Position numbers and translations under genes: made by a program. The notes under the pieces are model-generated. The model did not search any database. It saw only the letters and a list, made by a program, of their open reading frames with translations, and was not told the origin of the DNA. Below, piece by piece: positions 7,634-17,126 of a DNA stretch of 64,000 nucleotides. The DNA is taken from positions 1 to 64,000 of the forward strand of contig CABVRZ010000016.1 of NCBI GenBank assembly GCA_902500775.1. The letters are read 5' to 3'. The stretch comes from an uncultured Nitrospira sp. Its GTDB lineage: Bacteria; Nitrospirota; Nitrospiria; Nitrospirales; Nitrospiraceae. The first letter of the stretch is position 1. Each line of letters starts with the position of its first letter.

Positions 7634-8698
7634 GTGAGCACAGGAGTGATAGAGCCCCCTCTGCCATCAGTAGTCGATACGTTGGGGCGCCCACTTGGCA
7701 GCCTGCGGTTGTCCGTGACGGATCGCTGTAACCTCCGCTGCAGCTACTGCATGCCGGAGCCTGAGTATGTCTGGTTGCCGAGGGAGGATATCTTAAGCTT
7801 TGAAGAGATGGCGACGTTGGTCGGCTATTTCACCGACTTGGGGGTCGATAAGGTCAGGCTGACGGGTGGTGAGCCTCTCTTGCGAAGGGACCTTGCCCGT
7901 CTGGTTCGTTTACTGCGACAGAATCGACGGATTACCGAAGTTGCCTTGACGACCAATGGCATCCTCTTGGCAGAACAGGCTCATGAACTGTACGAAGCGG
8001 GACTTGATCGGGTCACCATCAGTCTCGATACCCTTCGACCAGAACGATTTCGTCAATTGACCAGACGTGATGAATTTGCACGTGTTGTGGAAGGAATTGA
8101 ATCGGTCGGAAAGGTGGGATTCTCACATCTGAAACTCGATACGGTGGCGATTCGCGGGTTCAATGACGACGAGTTGATTCCCTTGATTGAATTTGCCAAG
8201 CACTACCAGGCCGAGGTGCGGTTTATCGAGTATATGGATGTCGGAGGTGCGAATGAGTGGAATCTCGAGAAGGTCTTGTCCCAGGACCGCATCCTTGACC
8301 TAGTCGGCCGATGGTATGGACAGATTATCCCTATCCCAGAGCGTGGTGCAGCTCCAGCGCAGCGATTTTGCTTGCCGGATGGGACGAACTTTGGGATTAT
8401 TCCTTCGACGACCCAGCCCTTCTGCGCCCATTGCGACCGTAGTCGTGTGACCGCCGATGGGATTTGGTACTTGTGCCTGTACGCTGCGTCGGGTGTGGAT
8501 CTACGGAAACCACTTCGGTTGGGTGCCAGTTCCGCAGAGATGCGAGAGCTGGTTCGATCGGTGTGGACCGCTCGTCGTGAGCGTGGGGCTGAAGAACGGA
8601 AGGCCTTGGAGCGGCTTGGGCTTCGATCGAGAGGGCTCATTGATATTGAACGGCTTCGTGAAGATCCACACTTGGAAATGCATGCTCGCGGTGGATGA
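7634..8698 (+). CDS. moaA: GTP 3',8-cyclase MoaA
   Basis: Radical SAM enzyme that opens the molybdenum cofactor pathway by cyclising GTP. The N-terminal cluster motif is CNLRCSYC; the C-terminal second cluster is CAHC plus a later Cys (CLY) spaced Cys-x2-Cys-x13-Cys; the chain ends in Gly-Gly (MHARGG), required for the radical reaction in known MoaA proteins. The frame is open far into moaDE, but the family length and a GGAGG/GAGGAAG ribosome site favour the GTG at 7634, giving 354 residues. It lies 64 bases after moaDE in the same direction. Confidence 0.95.
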   Translation: MSTGVIEPPLPSVVDTLGRPLGSLRLSVTDRCNLRCSYCMPEPEYVWLPREDILSFEEMATLVGYFTDLGVDKVRLTGGEPLLRRDLARLVRLLRQNRRITEVALTTNGILLAEQAHELYEAGLDRVTISLDTLRPERFRQLTRRDEFARVVEGIESVGKVGFSHLKLDTVAIRGFNDDELIPLIEFAKHYQAEVRFIEYMDVGGANEWNLEKVLSQDRILDLVGRWYGQIIPIPERGAAPAQRFCLPDGTNFGIIPSTTQPFCAHCDRSRVTADGIWYLCLYAASGVDLRKPLRLGASSAEMRELVRSVWTARRERGAEERKALERLGLRSRGLIDIERLREDPHLEMHARGG

Positions 8699-9030
8699 GA
8701 TTCGGGCCTACGGATCTGCTACAATGGATGCCCATCTTCATCAGGAATAGGGCAGTCCGTCATTCGAATACGATTACCCAATGGGTTGGCTTCCTGATAT
8801 ATGGCTTCAGAGACAGGGTGGATAACACGACGAGGAGTCTGGTCTCTCCTTGGGCTTCGTCATGTTCCGCCCATCCTTGCCATGACGGTCGTGTGGATGG
8901 CGTGTGCTGCACCGCGCTCGCTTCTTGCGTTTGGTGTTGTTGGTTTCCATGAAACGAGGTTGCTCGTTGGGGTGTGGTCTCACATTGACTTCTCCTTTCA
9001 TCACGTCGGTTTGGAGTAAGAGAGGGTACG
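8699..9030 (+). other. Non-coding gap between moaA and accD
   Basis: 332 bases with no supported gene. Short open frames on both strands lack ribosome sites and protein-like composition. A TACAAT hexamer at about 8722 resembles a -10 box but has no good -35. The accD ribosome site (AGAGAGGG) is at the 3' end. I see no riboswitch or terminator hairpin that I can defend. Confidence 0.4.
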
Positions 9031-9867
9031 ATGGCCTGGTTTAAGAAAGATAAACCCAGCGATTCTGGTCCTCCTCCACGCTCAAAAGGCAGTGAGGGGA
9101 TGTGGCTCAAGTGCAACCATTGCCGCGAGATCGTCTATCGGAAAGAAGTCGATCGCAATAACAAGGTCTGTCCAAAGTGCGAGTATCATTTTCCAATTTC
9201 TGTCACAGAGCGGATCGGGTTACTCATCGATCTTGGCACATTCAAGGAGTGGGATGCCGGTTTGGAAGCTCAGGATCCGTTGGCGTTTCAGGACACCAAA
9301 CCCTATCGGGAGCGTGTGAAGGCGCATCAGGAAAAGACCGGACGGAAAGATGCCCTGGTGATTGGGGAAGGATTGGTGAATGGGCGCCGTGTGGTGTTGT
9401 GTGTCTTTGACTTCAGTTTCATGGGTGGGAGCATGGGCTCGGTCGTCGGTGAAAAACTCTGCCGTGCGATCGATCGCGCGTTGGAGTTGAAATTTCCCGT
9501 GATTTTGGTGACGGCATCCGGGGGAGCACGGATGCAAGAGGGGATTCTCTCCTTGATGCAGATGGCCAAAACATCGACCGCTGTGGCGAAGCTGGGTGAG
9601 GCCAAGCTGCCGTTCATCTCCATTCTCTCTGACCCAACATTTGGCGGCGTGACGGCGAGTGTGGCGATGTTAGGTGACGTCATCATTGCAGAACCCAAAG
9701 CCTTGATCGGATTTGCAGGCCCTCGCGTGATCGAGCAAACAATTAAGCAGCAATTGCCCGACCAGTTTCAGCGAGCCGAATTTCTGCTCGAACACGGCAT
9801 GATCGACATGATCGTTGAGCGGCGGCGTTTGAAGGAGACGGTCGGTACCCTCGTGAGTTATTTTTGA
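9031..9867 (+). CDS. accD: Acetyl-CoA carboxylase carboxyltransferase beta subunit
   Basis: With AccA it moves the carboxyl group from carboxybiotin to acetyl-CoA, giving malonyl-CoA for fatty-acid synthesis. The N-terminal four-Cys zinc ribbon is present (CNHC at about 30-33 and CPKC about 20 residues later). The crotonase-like core carries FSFMGGSMGSVVGEK and SGGARMQEG, the oxyanion-hole and CoA-binding loops. Length 278 aa is normal. accB and accC are far away (52385-54324) and accA is not in the window. folC follows closely. Confidence 0.96.
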   Translation: MAWFKKDKPSDSGPPPRSKGSEGMWLKCNHCREIVYRKEVDRNNKVCPKCEYHFPISVTERIGLLIDLGTFKEWDAGLEAQDPLAFQDTKPYRERVKAHQEKTGRKDALVIGEGLVNGRRVVLCVFDFSFMGGSMGSVVGEKLCRAIDRALELKFPVILVTASGGARMQEGILSLMQMAKTSTAVAKLGEAKLPFISILSDPTFGGVTASVAMLGDVIIAEPKALIGFAGPRVIEQTIKQQLPDQFQRAEFLLEHGMIDMIVERRRLKETVGTLVSYF

Positions 9868-9892
9868 GTTCCTGCATCCCTCCGGCTTGTTG

Positions 9893-11191
9893 ATGAGCTA
9901 TTCCTCAGTGATCGAGTATCTCTATGGTCTCCAGAAACACGGCATTAAGCTGGGTCTGGAGACGATGCGCCTGTTATTGAACAGAGTCGGCAATCCGCAC
10001 GCCTCGCTGCAGGTGCTCCATATTGGCGGGACGAATGGGAAGGGATCCACGGCTTCGATGACGGCCGCGGTCCTTCACTGTTCAGGCCGACATGTCGGAC
10101 TGTACACATCTCCCCATCTTGTCGACTTTCGGGAGCGGATTCTCGTCAACGGGCAGATGATTCCGGAGGCGCGAGTTGAGGCGTTATTGGCACAATTGCG
10201 GACAGTCCTGGCGGACGACCTTCATCCGACGTTTTTTGAAATGACGACCGCACTGGCCTTGCTGCATTTCGCAGAGTCGGCGGTGGATGTGGCCGTTCTG
10301 GAAGTCGGGTTGGGGGGGCGGTTTGATGCCACCAATGTGGTTGAACAGCCACTTGCCACGGCGATTACGACGATCGGTATGGATCATCAAGAATACTTAG
10401 GAACGACGGAAGAGGCCATTGCCTTTGAGAAAGGCGGGATCATTAAACCCGGCGTGCCGGTTGTGATTGGTCGGATGAGGTCGGAGGCGGAACAGGTCTT
10501 GTCACACATCGCCAGGGAACGTTCCGCACCGCTCTGGCGCCTCGGTCATGACTTTTGTCTTGAACGGGAGACTGCAGGGAGACTGGTGTATCGAGGGCGC
10601 ACGCATGTCATCGAGGGGGTGACCTGCGGTTTAGTCGGTTGCCATCAATGGGATAATGCTGCCTGCGCATTGGCGCTTCTGGAGGCAGCCGGTCAGCGAG
10701 GGATCACCATAAACAAGAGGGCGGTCCTAGAAGGTTTGCGGACGGTCTCTTGGGAAGGGCGCTTAGAAACGATTGACGAGGCACCCAACGTGGTGCTCGA
10801 TGGCGCGCATAACCCTGCCGCGGCAGACGTGCTCGCTCGGTATCTGACAGACTATGCCATCCAGCACCCGGCGTCTCGGATTATTTTCATCTGGGGCATG
10901 ATGCGGGACAAAGATCATCGTGGGTTTATTGCGCCACTCTTGCCGGTGATCTCAGAGATCATCCTGACTGAAGCTGCCCTTGCGCGATCCGCCACGGTCC
11001 ACGAGCTCCGCGCGGCGCTGCATGAATGGCCAGGACCGGTGCTGGAGGCCATACTTCCAATGGATGCCGTGACTCTCGGCAGAAGTCGGGCAGGATCGCA
11101 GGATCTCATCTGCATCGCGGGCTCGCTCATGCTTCTGGGTGACATCAAAGCGGCAATGCGTGGCTGTGGTCTATCTCCGATTCGTGGTTAG
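9893..11191 (+). CDS. folC: Folylpolyglutamate / dihydrofolate synthase
   Basis: Adds glutamate to folates (and probably to dihydropteroate), retaining them in the cell. Mur-ligase fold: P-loop HIGGTNGKGSTASMTAAVL at about 44-62, the YTSPHLVDFRERI loop, LEVGLGGRFDATN, and the C-terminal VVLDGAHNPAAA. ATG at 9893 is chosen over the two TTG codons just before it; length then is 432 aa. The accD-folC order is common in bacteria. Its stop overlaps the lptD start region (TAG then ATG one base later), which indicates translational coupling. Confidence 0.95.
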   Translation: MSYSSVIEYLYGLQKHGIKLGLETMRLLLNRVGNPHASLQVLHIGGTNGKGSTASMTAAVLHCSGRHVGLYTSPHLVDFRERILVNGQMIPEARVEALLAQLRTVLADDLHPTFFEMTTALALLHFAESAVDVAVLEVGLGGRFDATNVVEQPLATAITTIGMDHQEYLGTTEEAIAFEKGGIIKPGVPVVIGRMRSEAEQVLSHIARERSAPLWRLGHDFCLERETAGRLVYRGRTHVIEGVTCGLVGCHQWDNAACALALLEAAGQRGITINKRAVLEGLRTVSWEGRLETIDEAPNVVLDGAHNPAAADVLARYLTDYAIQHPASRIIFIWGMMRDKDHRGFIAPLLPVISEIILTEAALARSATVHELRAALHEWPGPVLEAILPMDAVTLGRSRAGSQDLICIAGSLMLLGDIKAAMRGCGLSPIRG

Positions 11192-11192
11192 C

Positions 11193-13661
11193 ATGAAGGA
11201 TCCTCTCCTGTGGATCCGCCAAAGGGGCCTGTTCGTTCTCATTGCGCTTCTGCTCTCATCGCCTCCTGTGTCCGCGGCTCATCCTCCAGAGGGAAGCGGT
11301 ACAACCTCTTCGACGTCCGCTCCTCTGGATATCACGGCCGATCGTATCGACTATCAACAAGAACAGGAAATCTACGAAGCGAATGGGTCTGTGGTGATTC
11401 GCCAGGGAGGGATTACGCTGACGGCGGATCACGCGACTATCCACGCCCTGCCCGGGACTCTTACTGCGGTTGGTCATGTGCATTTAACCGATGCACAAGG
11501 TGATGTGACCGCCGAGCGATTGGAACTGAATGTCAATACCGAGGCAGGTATTGTGACACATGGACAGCTCTTTATCCCGTCCCGCAATGCCCTGATATCC
11601 GGTCGGCAGCTGCAGCGGCTGTCCGAATATCACTATCGTGTAAAAGAGGGCAGTTTTACAAACTGCGATGCCCAAGAAGGAGAACTGCCGGCCTGGCGGT
11701 TTCGTTTCAAGGATGTGGACATGACGGTTGGCGATAGGTTGGCCTTTAAGGGAGGATGGTTCTGCATCTTGGATGTGCCTACGATTCCCCTTCCGACTTT
11801 CTCCTATCCGATGTCACGACGACAAACTGGGTTTCTGATGCCTACCCCGAAGTACAACAGTCGCTTTGGGTTCGGTGCTCAGGCGCATTTTTTTTGGGCG
11901 ATCAGTCCAAGTCAAGATGTGACGATCTCACCATCCTACTATGATCGATTGGGGTATGGGTCTGATTTTGAATACCGCTATGTGTTGGATCGACGATCAC
12001 GCGGGAAATGGTATCTGAGTTATTTGCAGCAGACACAGCTTCCTGATGATACGAGTGGGATTGGCACCGGTCAAGATGCTGAGCGAGCGCGGGCGACGTT
12101 GACAGGGACTCATACACAATATCTGACAGATACGCTGCTACTGCGGGCCAATGCCAACTTGGTCACCGACCCGAACTTCTATCAGCAATTGAGCAATTCG
12201 GGTGTGCTCCGAGCCTTGCCGAGTACCGAATCGAATCTCTTGCTGTCCCAGCGGCTTCCGTACGGCAGTCTCTATCTGTTGGGCCTGTATCTACAGCCCT
12301 TACAGGCCGGCGGCAAAGATACGTTCCAACGCCTTCCCGAAGCCGGATACAACCTGCCCTATGTATCCCTGTTCAATTCGCCCGTTCTCTATGGCATGGA
12401 GGGGAACTACGTCAATTTTTACCGGGAAGAAGGGTTTGCCCTCAACCGATTCAACCTTGTTCCAGGCATCGCGACGGATGTCATTCACCTTGGACATATC
12501 GTGGGGATTCGCCCGCAGGCGAAGTTCCGGGAGGTCTACTACACGAGAGGCGCTCAGTCGGAGGACGCTCAGCATCGAGAAACCTTTTGGCTGGGGGTCG
12601 ATTCAACCTCGAAGCTCACACGTCGCTTTTCCCTGGCTGATGGGAGCAGTCTCTTACATACGATTGAGCCGACGGTGACATATGAATATGTGCCCAGCAC
12701 CAGGCAATCGGCCTTGGCACAAATCGACCAAGTCGACGATCTGCCCAAGAAAAATCTTGTGACCTATATGCTCCGCAGTCGTGTGCTAGAGTCAGGGACA
12801 CGGACGGCGTTCAATTGGCTGGATCTCACTGTTGCTCAGAGCTACCACGTCGGAGCTGTGCAGACGCTGGCCCGCGAGTTTACGCCGAGGACTGCCCCAT
12901 TTCTCGGTTCGTTCACCCAGCCAATCCAGCCAGCTACGGTACCCATCCAAGGCAAGAAGTTCTCTGACATTTGGGTGCGAGCTGTGATTGGAAATAATCT
13001 TCCCCCACTGACGAGCATGTCACAGTTGGATACCCCAATTTTTGGTCAGGCGGCTCAAGCCTGGGCACTGAGGCCCCCCATCAATCGGTACATGACCATG
13101 GATGCGTTTATTGATCCGTATCAGCTGACCGTGAGCCAATTCAACGCGGATCTACGTTTTCAGGAAGGAACCAATTGGTATGTTGAAGTGGGGCAGCGTT
13201 ATACGAGGGATGGCAATCGGGTGAGGCGCGGGGATATTTGGAATCCCATCTCCTTCAACGAAGTGTTTGCTCCGACAAAAGAAATTCAATTCGTGACGAT
13301 GGGGGGTGGAGTCCGCACTCCCTGGGGTTGGACATTCGGTGCGAAAGCCTATTATGACGTCAAGCATGGCAGAAGCCCGGAATTGGACGTGGTCGCCCTG
13401 TATCAGAACCCCTGCAAGTGTTGGTCGTTAGGGTTGCACTATATTAAATTTCCTGATCGTGAGCAGTACGGCTTTATGTTGAATTTCACCGGCGTTGGTG
13501 CGGTAGGCAATGCAGAAGCTATGCTCATGCGGACGCTGTTGAACCCGCTGGTCTACGGAGAACGAGGCCTTCCCTGGCCGACTCCAGGGGGACCGTACGG
13601 ACTGCCTCCACAAATCTCAGAGGCCAACGCTCCTCAACCCGGCGTGCAAACCGGGCGATGA
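11193..13661 (+). CDS. lptD: LPS-assembly protein LptD (OstA)
   Basis: Outer-membrane beta-barrel that inserts lipopolysaccharide into the outer leaflet together with LptE. From ATG 11193 the protein has 822 residues. A signal peptide (about 1-29) ends VSAAHP; the N-terminal LptA-like domain follows (LDITADRIDYQQEQEIYEAN, TADHATIH), then the plug/barrel region opening with FLMPTPKYNSRFGFGAQ. Cysteines at NCDAQ, and the CKC near the C-terminus (NPCKCWSLGLHY), are positioned like the disulfide-forming pairs of LptD. The start just after the folC stop supports this ATG rather than the longer frame reaching back into folC. Confidence 0.93.
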   Translation: MKDPLLWIRQRGLFVLIALLLSSPPVSAAHPPEGSGTTSSTSAPLDITADRIDYQQEQEIYEANGSVVIRQGGITLTADHATIHALPGTLTAVGHVHLTDAQGDVTAERLELNVNTEAGIVTHGQLFIPSRNALISGRQLQRLSEYHYRVKEGSFTNCDAQEGELPAWRFRFKDVDMTVGDRLAFKGGWFCILDVPTIPLPTFSYPMSRRQTGFLMPTPKYNSRFGFGAQAHFFWAISPSQDVTISPSYYDRLGYGSDFEYRYVLDRRSRGKWYLSYLQQTQLPDDTSGIGTGQDAERARATLTGTHTQYLTDTLLLRANANLVTDPNFYQQLSNSGVLRALPSTESNLLLSQRLPYGSLYLLGLYLQPLQAGGKDTFQRLPEAGYNLPYVSLFNSPVLYGMEGNYVNFYREEGFALNRFNLVPGIATDVIHLGHIVGIRPQAKFREVYYTRGAQSEDAQHRETFWLGVDSTSKLTRRFSLADGSSLLHTIEPTVTYEYVPSTRQSALAQIDQVDDLPKKNLVTYMLRSRVLESGTRTAFNWLDLTVAQSYHVGAVQTLAREFTPRTAPFLGSFTQPIQPATVPIQGKKFSDIWVRAVIGNNLPPLTSMSQLDTPIFGQAAQAWALRPPINRYMTMDAFIDPYQLTVSQFNADLRFQEGTNWYVEVGQRYTRDGNRVRRGDIWNPISFNEVFAPTKEIQFVTMGGGVRTPWGWTFGAKAYYDVKHGRSPELDVVALYQNPCKCWSLGLHYIKFPDREQYGFMLNFTGVGAVGNAEAMLMRTLLNPLVYGERGLPWPTPGGPYGLPPQISEANAPQPGVQTGR

Positions 13662-13668
13662 TCCGTAT

Positions 13669-13698
13669 TTGACTCTAAAAACAGTGGTAGGGTACGAT
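13669..13698 (+). promoter_or_regulatory. Sigma-70-type promoter of trxA
   Basis: TTGACT (13669-13674) and TACGAT (13693-13698) with an 18-base spacer in the short lptD-trxA gap, 51 bases before the trxA GTG. The -10 is a fair but not perfect match. Confidence 0.5.
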
Positions 13699-13749
13699 GA
13701 CCTCAATATGATATGTGTTTGTTTTTAACTCTGTAGGGAGGGTGAAGAC

Positions 13750-14097
13750 GTGGCTGGTGATGCCTTGAAAGTGGAAGATTCCACATGGGATGCCGAAGTG
13801 ATGAAGTCCTCTGAGCTTGTGATGGTGGATTTTTGGGCCGTATGGTGCGGGCCTTGCCAAATGGTCGCTCCCATCGTTGATGAATTAGCCAAAGAATATG
13901 CTGGGAAGCTAAAGGTTCGAAAGTTGAATACTGATGAGAATCCTGAGGTAGCCGGGCGTTACCAGGTAATGAGTATCCCCACTATTCTGTTCTTTAAGAA
14001 CGGACAACAAGTAGAGAAGTTGGTTGGGGCTCGGCCAAAGCGTCAATTCAAGGAAGTGATCGATTCACTTCTGGCTCAACATGCTGGGACTGCCTAG
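13750..14097 (+). CDS. trxA: Thioredoxin
   Basis: Small cytoplasmic disulfide reductase of 115 residues. The active site is [10 protein letters not shown]; the cis-proline loop is [12 protein letters not shown]; the fold is complete. It starts at a GTG with a GGGAGGG ribosome site 7-8 bases upstream. recN begins 17 bases after its stop in the same direction, so the two may share a transcript. Confidence 0.95.
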   Translation: MAGDALKVEDSTWDAEVMKSSELVMVDFWAVWCGPCQMVAPIVDELAKEYAGKLKVRKLNTDENPEVAGRYQVMSIPTILFFKNGQQVEKLVGARPKRQFKEVIDSLLAQHAGTA

Positions 14098-14114
14098 CGC
14101 GTTTCGTCGCAGCG

Positions 14115-15794
14115 ATGCTCACTGAGCTGCGCATTACGAATTTTGCCGTCATTGAGCGACTGAGTCTGGAAATCGACTCAGGGTTTACCGTATTGACCGG
14201 AGAGACCGGGACAGGGAAGTCCCTGTTGATCGACGCGGTCGCGCTTCTGGTTGGCGGGCGCGTTTCAAGTGAGCAAGTTCGTTTTGGCGAAGATGAGGCG
14301 CAGCTCGAAGCGGTCTTCGAGATACCATCCGCCCATCCCATCCTTCCTCGGCTTCGGGCTCAAGGGATTCTTGGTCCGAACGATTCCCAACTCATTATCC
14401 GGCGCACGATTGCTCGATCAGGGCGGAACCGAGTTTTTCTCAACGGAGTCCTCAGCCCGGCTCATACGTTGGAAGAGTTTGCCGGTACCCTCATCGATAT
14501 CCATGGTCAACACGACCAGCAATCGTTGCTCTCCAGCGCCGCACAACTGGAGGTGCTGGATGCATTTGGGCGTCTGCACGATCTACGGAACCGCTATCGA
14601 TCGAGTCATCAAGAGTGGAGCAAATCCCGTCAAAAGCGAGCTGAGTTGGCTGCCGCGAACGACCAGCGGATGCAGCAACACGATCTGTTGAACTTTCAGC
14701 AACAAGAGTTGGATCAAGCCGCCTGTCGCCTTGGAGAGGAAGAAGGGCTTCAAGCTGAGCGTCAACGGTTGGCGTCGTCACATCGTCTAGCGGAACTCGT
14801 CTCCGAAGCTCAAGCGCAACTTCAGGCGGATGGGCAGGGGGTGTTGGCCAAGTTGGCATTGGTCGAGCGAGCCCTTGGAGAGCTGGCCCAGCTTGATCCG
14901 GAGATGAGAGGTACAACGGGTCTGGTCTCAGAGTCCCGAGTCCTCCTGAAAGAAGTTGCGGATGGTCTTCGGGGATATGTGGAAGGATTGGAGGCTGATC
15001 CCTCACGGTTGACGGCGATCGAGGATCGCATAGCGGTTATCCAGAGAATGAAGAAGAAATATGGAGGGACGATCGAAGCCGTGCTTGCGACGCAGAGCCG
15101 TGTGAAGGAGGAGTTGGAGCGACTGAGTCGCGCAGGGAGTGAGCTCGACCAGTACGATCGTCTGATCCATGAGCAACAGCAGGTTGTTGCCAAGCTGGCG
15201 CATCAGCTTTCAGAAAAGCGAACCGAGGCTGCAAAGTCGTTTACAAGACTGGTCGGTAGAGACCTTGAGGCGTTGAGGATGGGACCAGTGAAGTTTCTCG
15301 TCCGGATCGAGTCCGTTGAGTCAGGCGAAGAGTACGGACCAGATGGAGTGGATCGGGCTGAGTTCCTGTTATCGACGAATAGCGGTGAGCCCCTCAAGCC
15401 AATGGCTCGTGTTGCATCCGGAGGAGAGCTCTCTCGAGTCATGTTGGCGCTGAAATCTGTCCTGGCAGATGTCGATCAAGTGCCAGTCCTCATTTTTGAC
15501 GAGATTGATACGGGAGTCGGAGGAGCCGTTGCAGCGACGATCGGCAAGCGGTTGCGAGCCTTGGGGCAATATCATCAGGTCTTGTGTATTACCCACCTCC
15601 CGCAAGTCGCTTCTCAAGCGGAGCATCATTTCTGCGTTGAAAAGTCCGAAGTCAAGGGACGGACGGTGGCCAAGGTACGCGTTCTGGTCGGCACCAGCCG
15701 AGAGAGTGAAATCGCACGCATGCTTGGCGGTGAGCGAGTGACTCAAAAGACGCGGGCGACAGCTGCGGAATTGATTGCTGGAGCAGAGGAGTAG
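14115..15794 (+). CDS. recN: DNA repair protein RecN
   Basis: SMC-like ATPase that acts early in repair of double-strand breaks. Residues 1-45 contain the P-loop (LTGETGTGKSLLIDAVALL); DIHGQHDQQSLL follows; the middle is coiled coil (about 150-380); the C-terminal half holds the ABC signature (VASGGELSRVMLALKSV) and Walker B (VLIFDEIDTGVGG), then the CITHLPQVAS switch. At 559 residues it is of full length. It ends one base before the convergent stop of the HD-GYP response regulator. Confidence 0.96.
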   Translation: MLTELRITNFAVIERLSLEIDSGFTVLTGETGTGKSLLIDAVALLVGGRVSSEQVRFGEDEAQLEAVFEIPSAHPILPRLRAQGILGPNDSQLIIRRTIARSGRNRVFLNGVLSPAHTLEEFAGTLIDIHGQHDQQSLLSSAAQLEVLDAFGRLHDLRNRYRSSHQEWSKSRQKRAELAAANDQRMQQHDLLNFQQQELDQAACRLGEEEGLQAERQRLASSHRLAELVSEAQAQLQADGQGVLAKLALVERALGELAQLDPEMRGTTGLVSESRVLLKEVADGLRGYVEGLEADPSRLTAIEDRIAVIQRMKKKYGGTIEAVLATQSRVKEELERLSRAGSELDQYDRLIHEQQQVVAKLAHQLSEKRTEAAKSFTRLVGRDLEALRMGPVKFLVRIESVESGEEYGPDGVDRAEFLLSTNSGEPLKPMARVASGGELSRVMLALKSVLADVDQVPVLIFDEIDTGVGGAVAATIGKRLRALGQYHQVLCITHLPQVASQAEHHFCVEKSEVKGRTVAKVRVLVGTSRESEIARMLGGERVTQKTRATAAELIAGAEE

Positions 15795-15795
15795 T

Positions 15796-16944
15796 TTAGG
15801 CAGCGGGAGCGGCAGTCATGGTCGGGATTGAGGCAGTCGACTCCTTGACCACGTCGATGAACAGTTCCAGGAGCTGCGGGTCGAATTGCATCGCCAATGG
15901 GTTGGAGATCTGTTGAATGGCTTGTTCAACGGAAAGAGGAGAGCGTCCTGGAGCATCGGCTGTCACATGGTCAAACAGCTGAGCCATGCCGACGATACGA
16001 GCCAAGAGAGGGATTTCCGTACCCTGAAGTCCAAGAGGATATCCCTGCCCATCCCATCGTTCATGATGGGCGGCAATAATCTGTCCCACCTCAGGTGGGA
16101 GGCCCAACGACTCAATCATTCGAGCACCACTGACAGGATGTTCCCGGCAGAGAACAGGTTCTCGCGAAGGCAGAACTTGATCGTCCGCAAATCGATAGTG
16201 GGGGAGGCTCGCTTTCCCAATGTCATGGAGAAAGGCTCCCAGAGCCAATGCTTTCTGGTCACCAAGCGTGAGATTGAGTCTGGCAGCCATTAACGTAGCA
16301 TGGAAACTCACACGACTTGAATGGTTCAATAATTGACGGTCGGTGGCCTCTAGAATATCGGAAAATAACGGAAGCAGTCCCATATCATCTTGTGAGGATA
16401 TCGCAGCGGTGTGCTCATGACTTGGCAATGATGGTGAGAGGTATTCGCTTTGGAGAGTCTGCCACGCTAGGATACGTTGTTCCGGCGGCCCCCAAAGGTC
16501 CGATGAGTGGCGGAGGTATCGCCGAAGGAAATCTTGCCGGCGTTTCTTTTCGATCGTCTGCTGGATGAGCGTGGTGAGTTCGTGCGCGTTGAATGGCTTG
16601 AGTAAGTAACTTGCCGCACCATGGCGAATCCCTTCCATCGCGGATTTCAGGCTTCCATATCCCGTGATGATCACGACTTCGATAGCGGGATAATGGAATT
16701 TGATCTCCTGGAGTAGCTCTAGGCCTGGACGGTCCGGTAGCTTTTGATCGAGGGTGATAAGGTCAATCGGCTCTTTCCTGAGGAGATCAAGCGCCATGCT
16801 GGCGTTCTCCGCACAGTAAATGGTGCAAAATGGATGAAGAACAACCTTCAGGGCGTCGCGAGGGCCTACTTCATCATCAACAATGAGCACTGCTGGCTTT
16901 GTGGGTAGTGGGGGATGAATCGTCATGCAATCTACACTAGCCAA
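15796..16944 (-). CDS. Response regulator with HD-GYP output domain
   Basis: Residues ~18-135 are a receiver domain with acidic pocket VDDE, phospho-acceptor Asp in LITLDQKLPD and the conserved Lys in LLKPF. Residues ~195-365 are an HD-GYP phosphodiesterase domain with the metal ligands HDIGK and HHERWDGQGYP all intact, so it should hydrolyse cyclic di-GMP (or a related dinucleotide) when phosphorylated. Its sensor is not obvious; the NtrC/kinase pair just upstream on the same strand is a candidate source of phosphate. The gap upstream is AT-rich and holds a perfect inverted repeat (16999-17041). Confidence 0.92.
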   Translation of the reverse strand: MASVDCMTIHPPLPTKPAVLIVDDEVGPRDALKVVLHPFCTIYCAENASMALDLLRKEPIDLITLDQKLPDRPGLELLQEIKFHYPAIEVVIITGYGSLKSAMEGIRHGAASYLLKPFNAHELTTLIQQTIEKKRRQDFLRRYLRHSSDLWGPPEQRILAWQTLQSEYLSPSLPSHEHTAAISSQDDMGLLPLFSDILEATDRQLLNHSSRVSFHATLMAARLNLTLGDQKALALGAFLHDIGKASLPHYRFADDQVLPSREPVLCREHPVSGARMIESLGLPPEVGQIIAAHHERWDGQGYPLGLQGTEIPLLARIVGMAQLFDHVTADAPGRSPLSVEQAIQQISNPLAMQFDPQLLELFIDVVKESTASIPTMTAAPAA

Positions 16945-16998
16945 GTTTGACTCAAACTAAAGCAAATTTCATTCCTTATCAACAAGTTATGAGTTTAG

Positions 16999-17041
16999 CA
17001 TATATGTAGATATACCTTTAATATGTACCACTACATATATG
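16999..17041. promoter_or_regulatory. Perfect 11-bp inverted repeat upstream of the HD-GYP regulator
   Basis: CATATATGTAG (16999-17009) and CTACATATATG (17031-17041) are exact inverted copies separated by 21 bases, in a markedly AT-rich 182-base gap. Arms two helical turns apart (32 bp centre to centre is three turns) suit a dimeric DNA-binding protein rather than a terminator, since neither arm is followed by a T run. Role inferred only. Confidence 0.35.
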
Positions 17042-17126
17042 AAAAGTTCGGAAACTCATGGAATATTATCTAGATAGCATGATGATAATATGTGCACAAC
17101 TGTGGCATTCTTGATAGGAGAGTGTG

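Noticed and set aside
6934-7641. 235-residue open frame on the minus strand opposite moaDE
   Set aside because: It is the antisense shadow of a confidently identified gene, with no ribosome site and with composition set by the codon pattern of the other strand.
8801-9019. 72-residue frame between moaA and accD beginning MASETGWITRRG
   Set aside because: No ribosome site, odd composition, and overlaps several other equally weak frames.
13629-13660. CCCGG...CCGGG hairpin at the lptD 3' end as terminator
   Set aside because: Only a 5-bp stem inside the coding region with no T run; too weak to call.
17085-17126. A TGGCA...TTGATA-like sequence resembling a sigma-54 promoter
   Set aside because: The -24/-12 spacing and the GC element do not match the consensus, and orientation does not suit the flanking genes.
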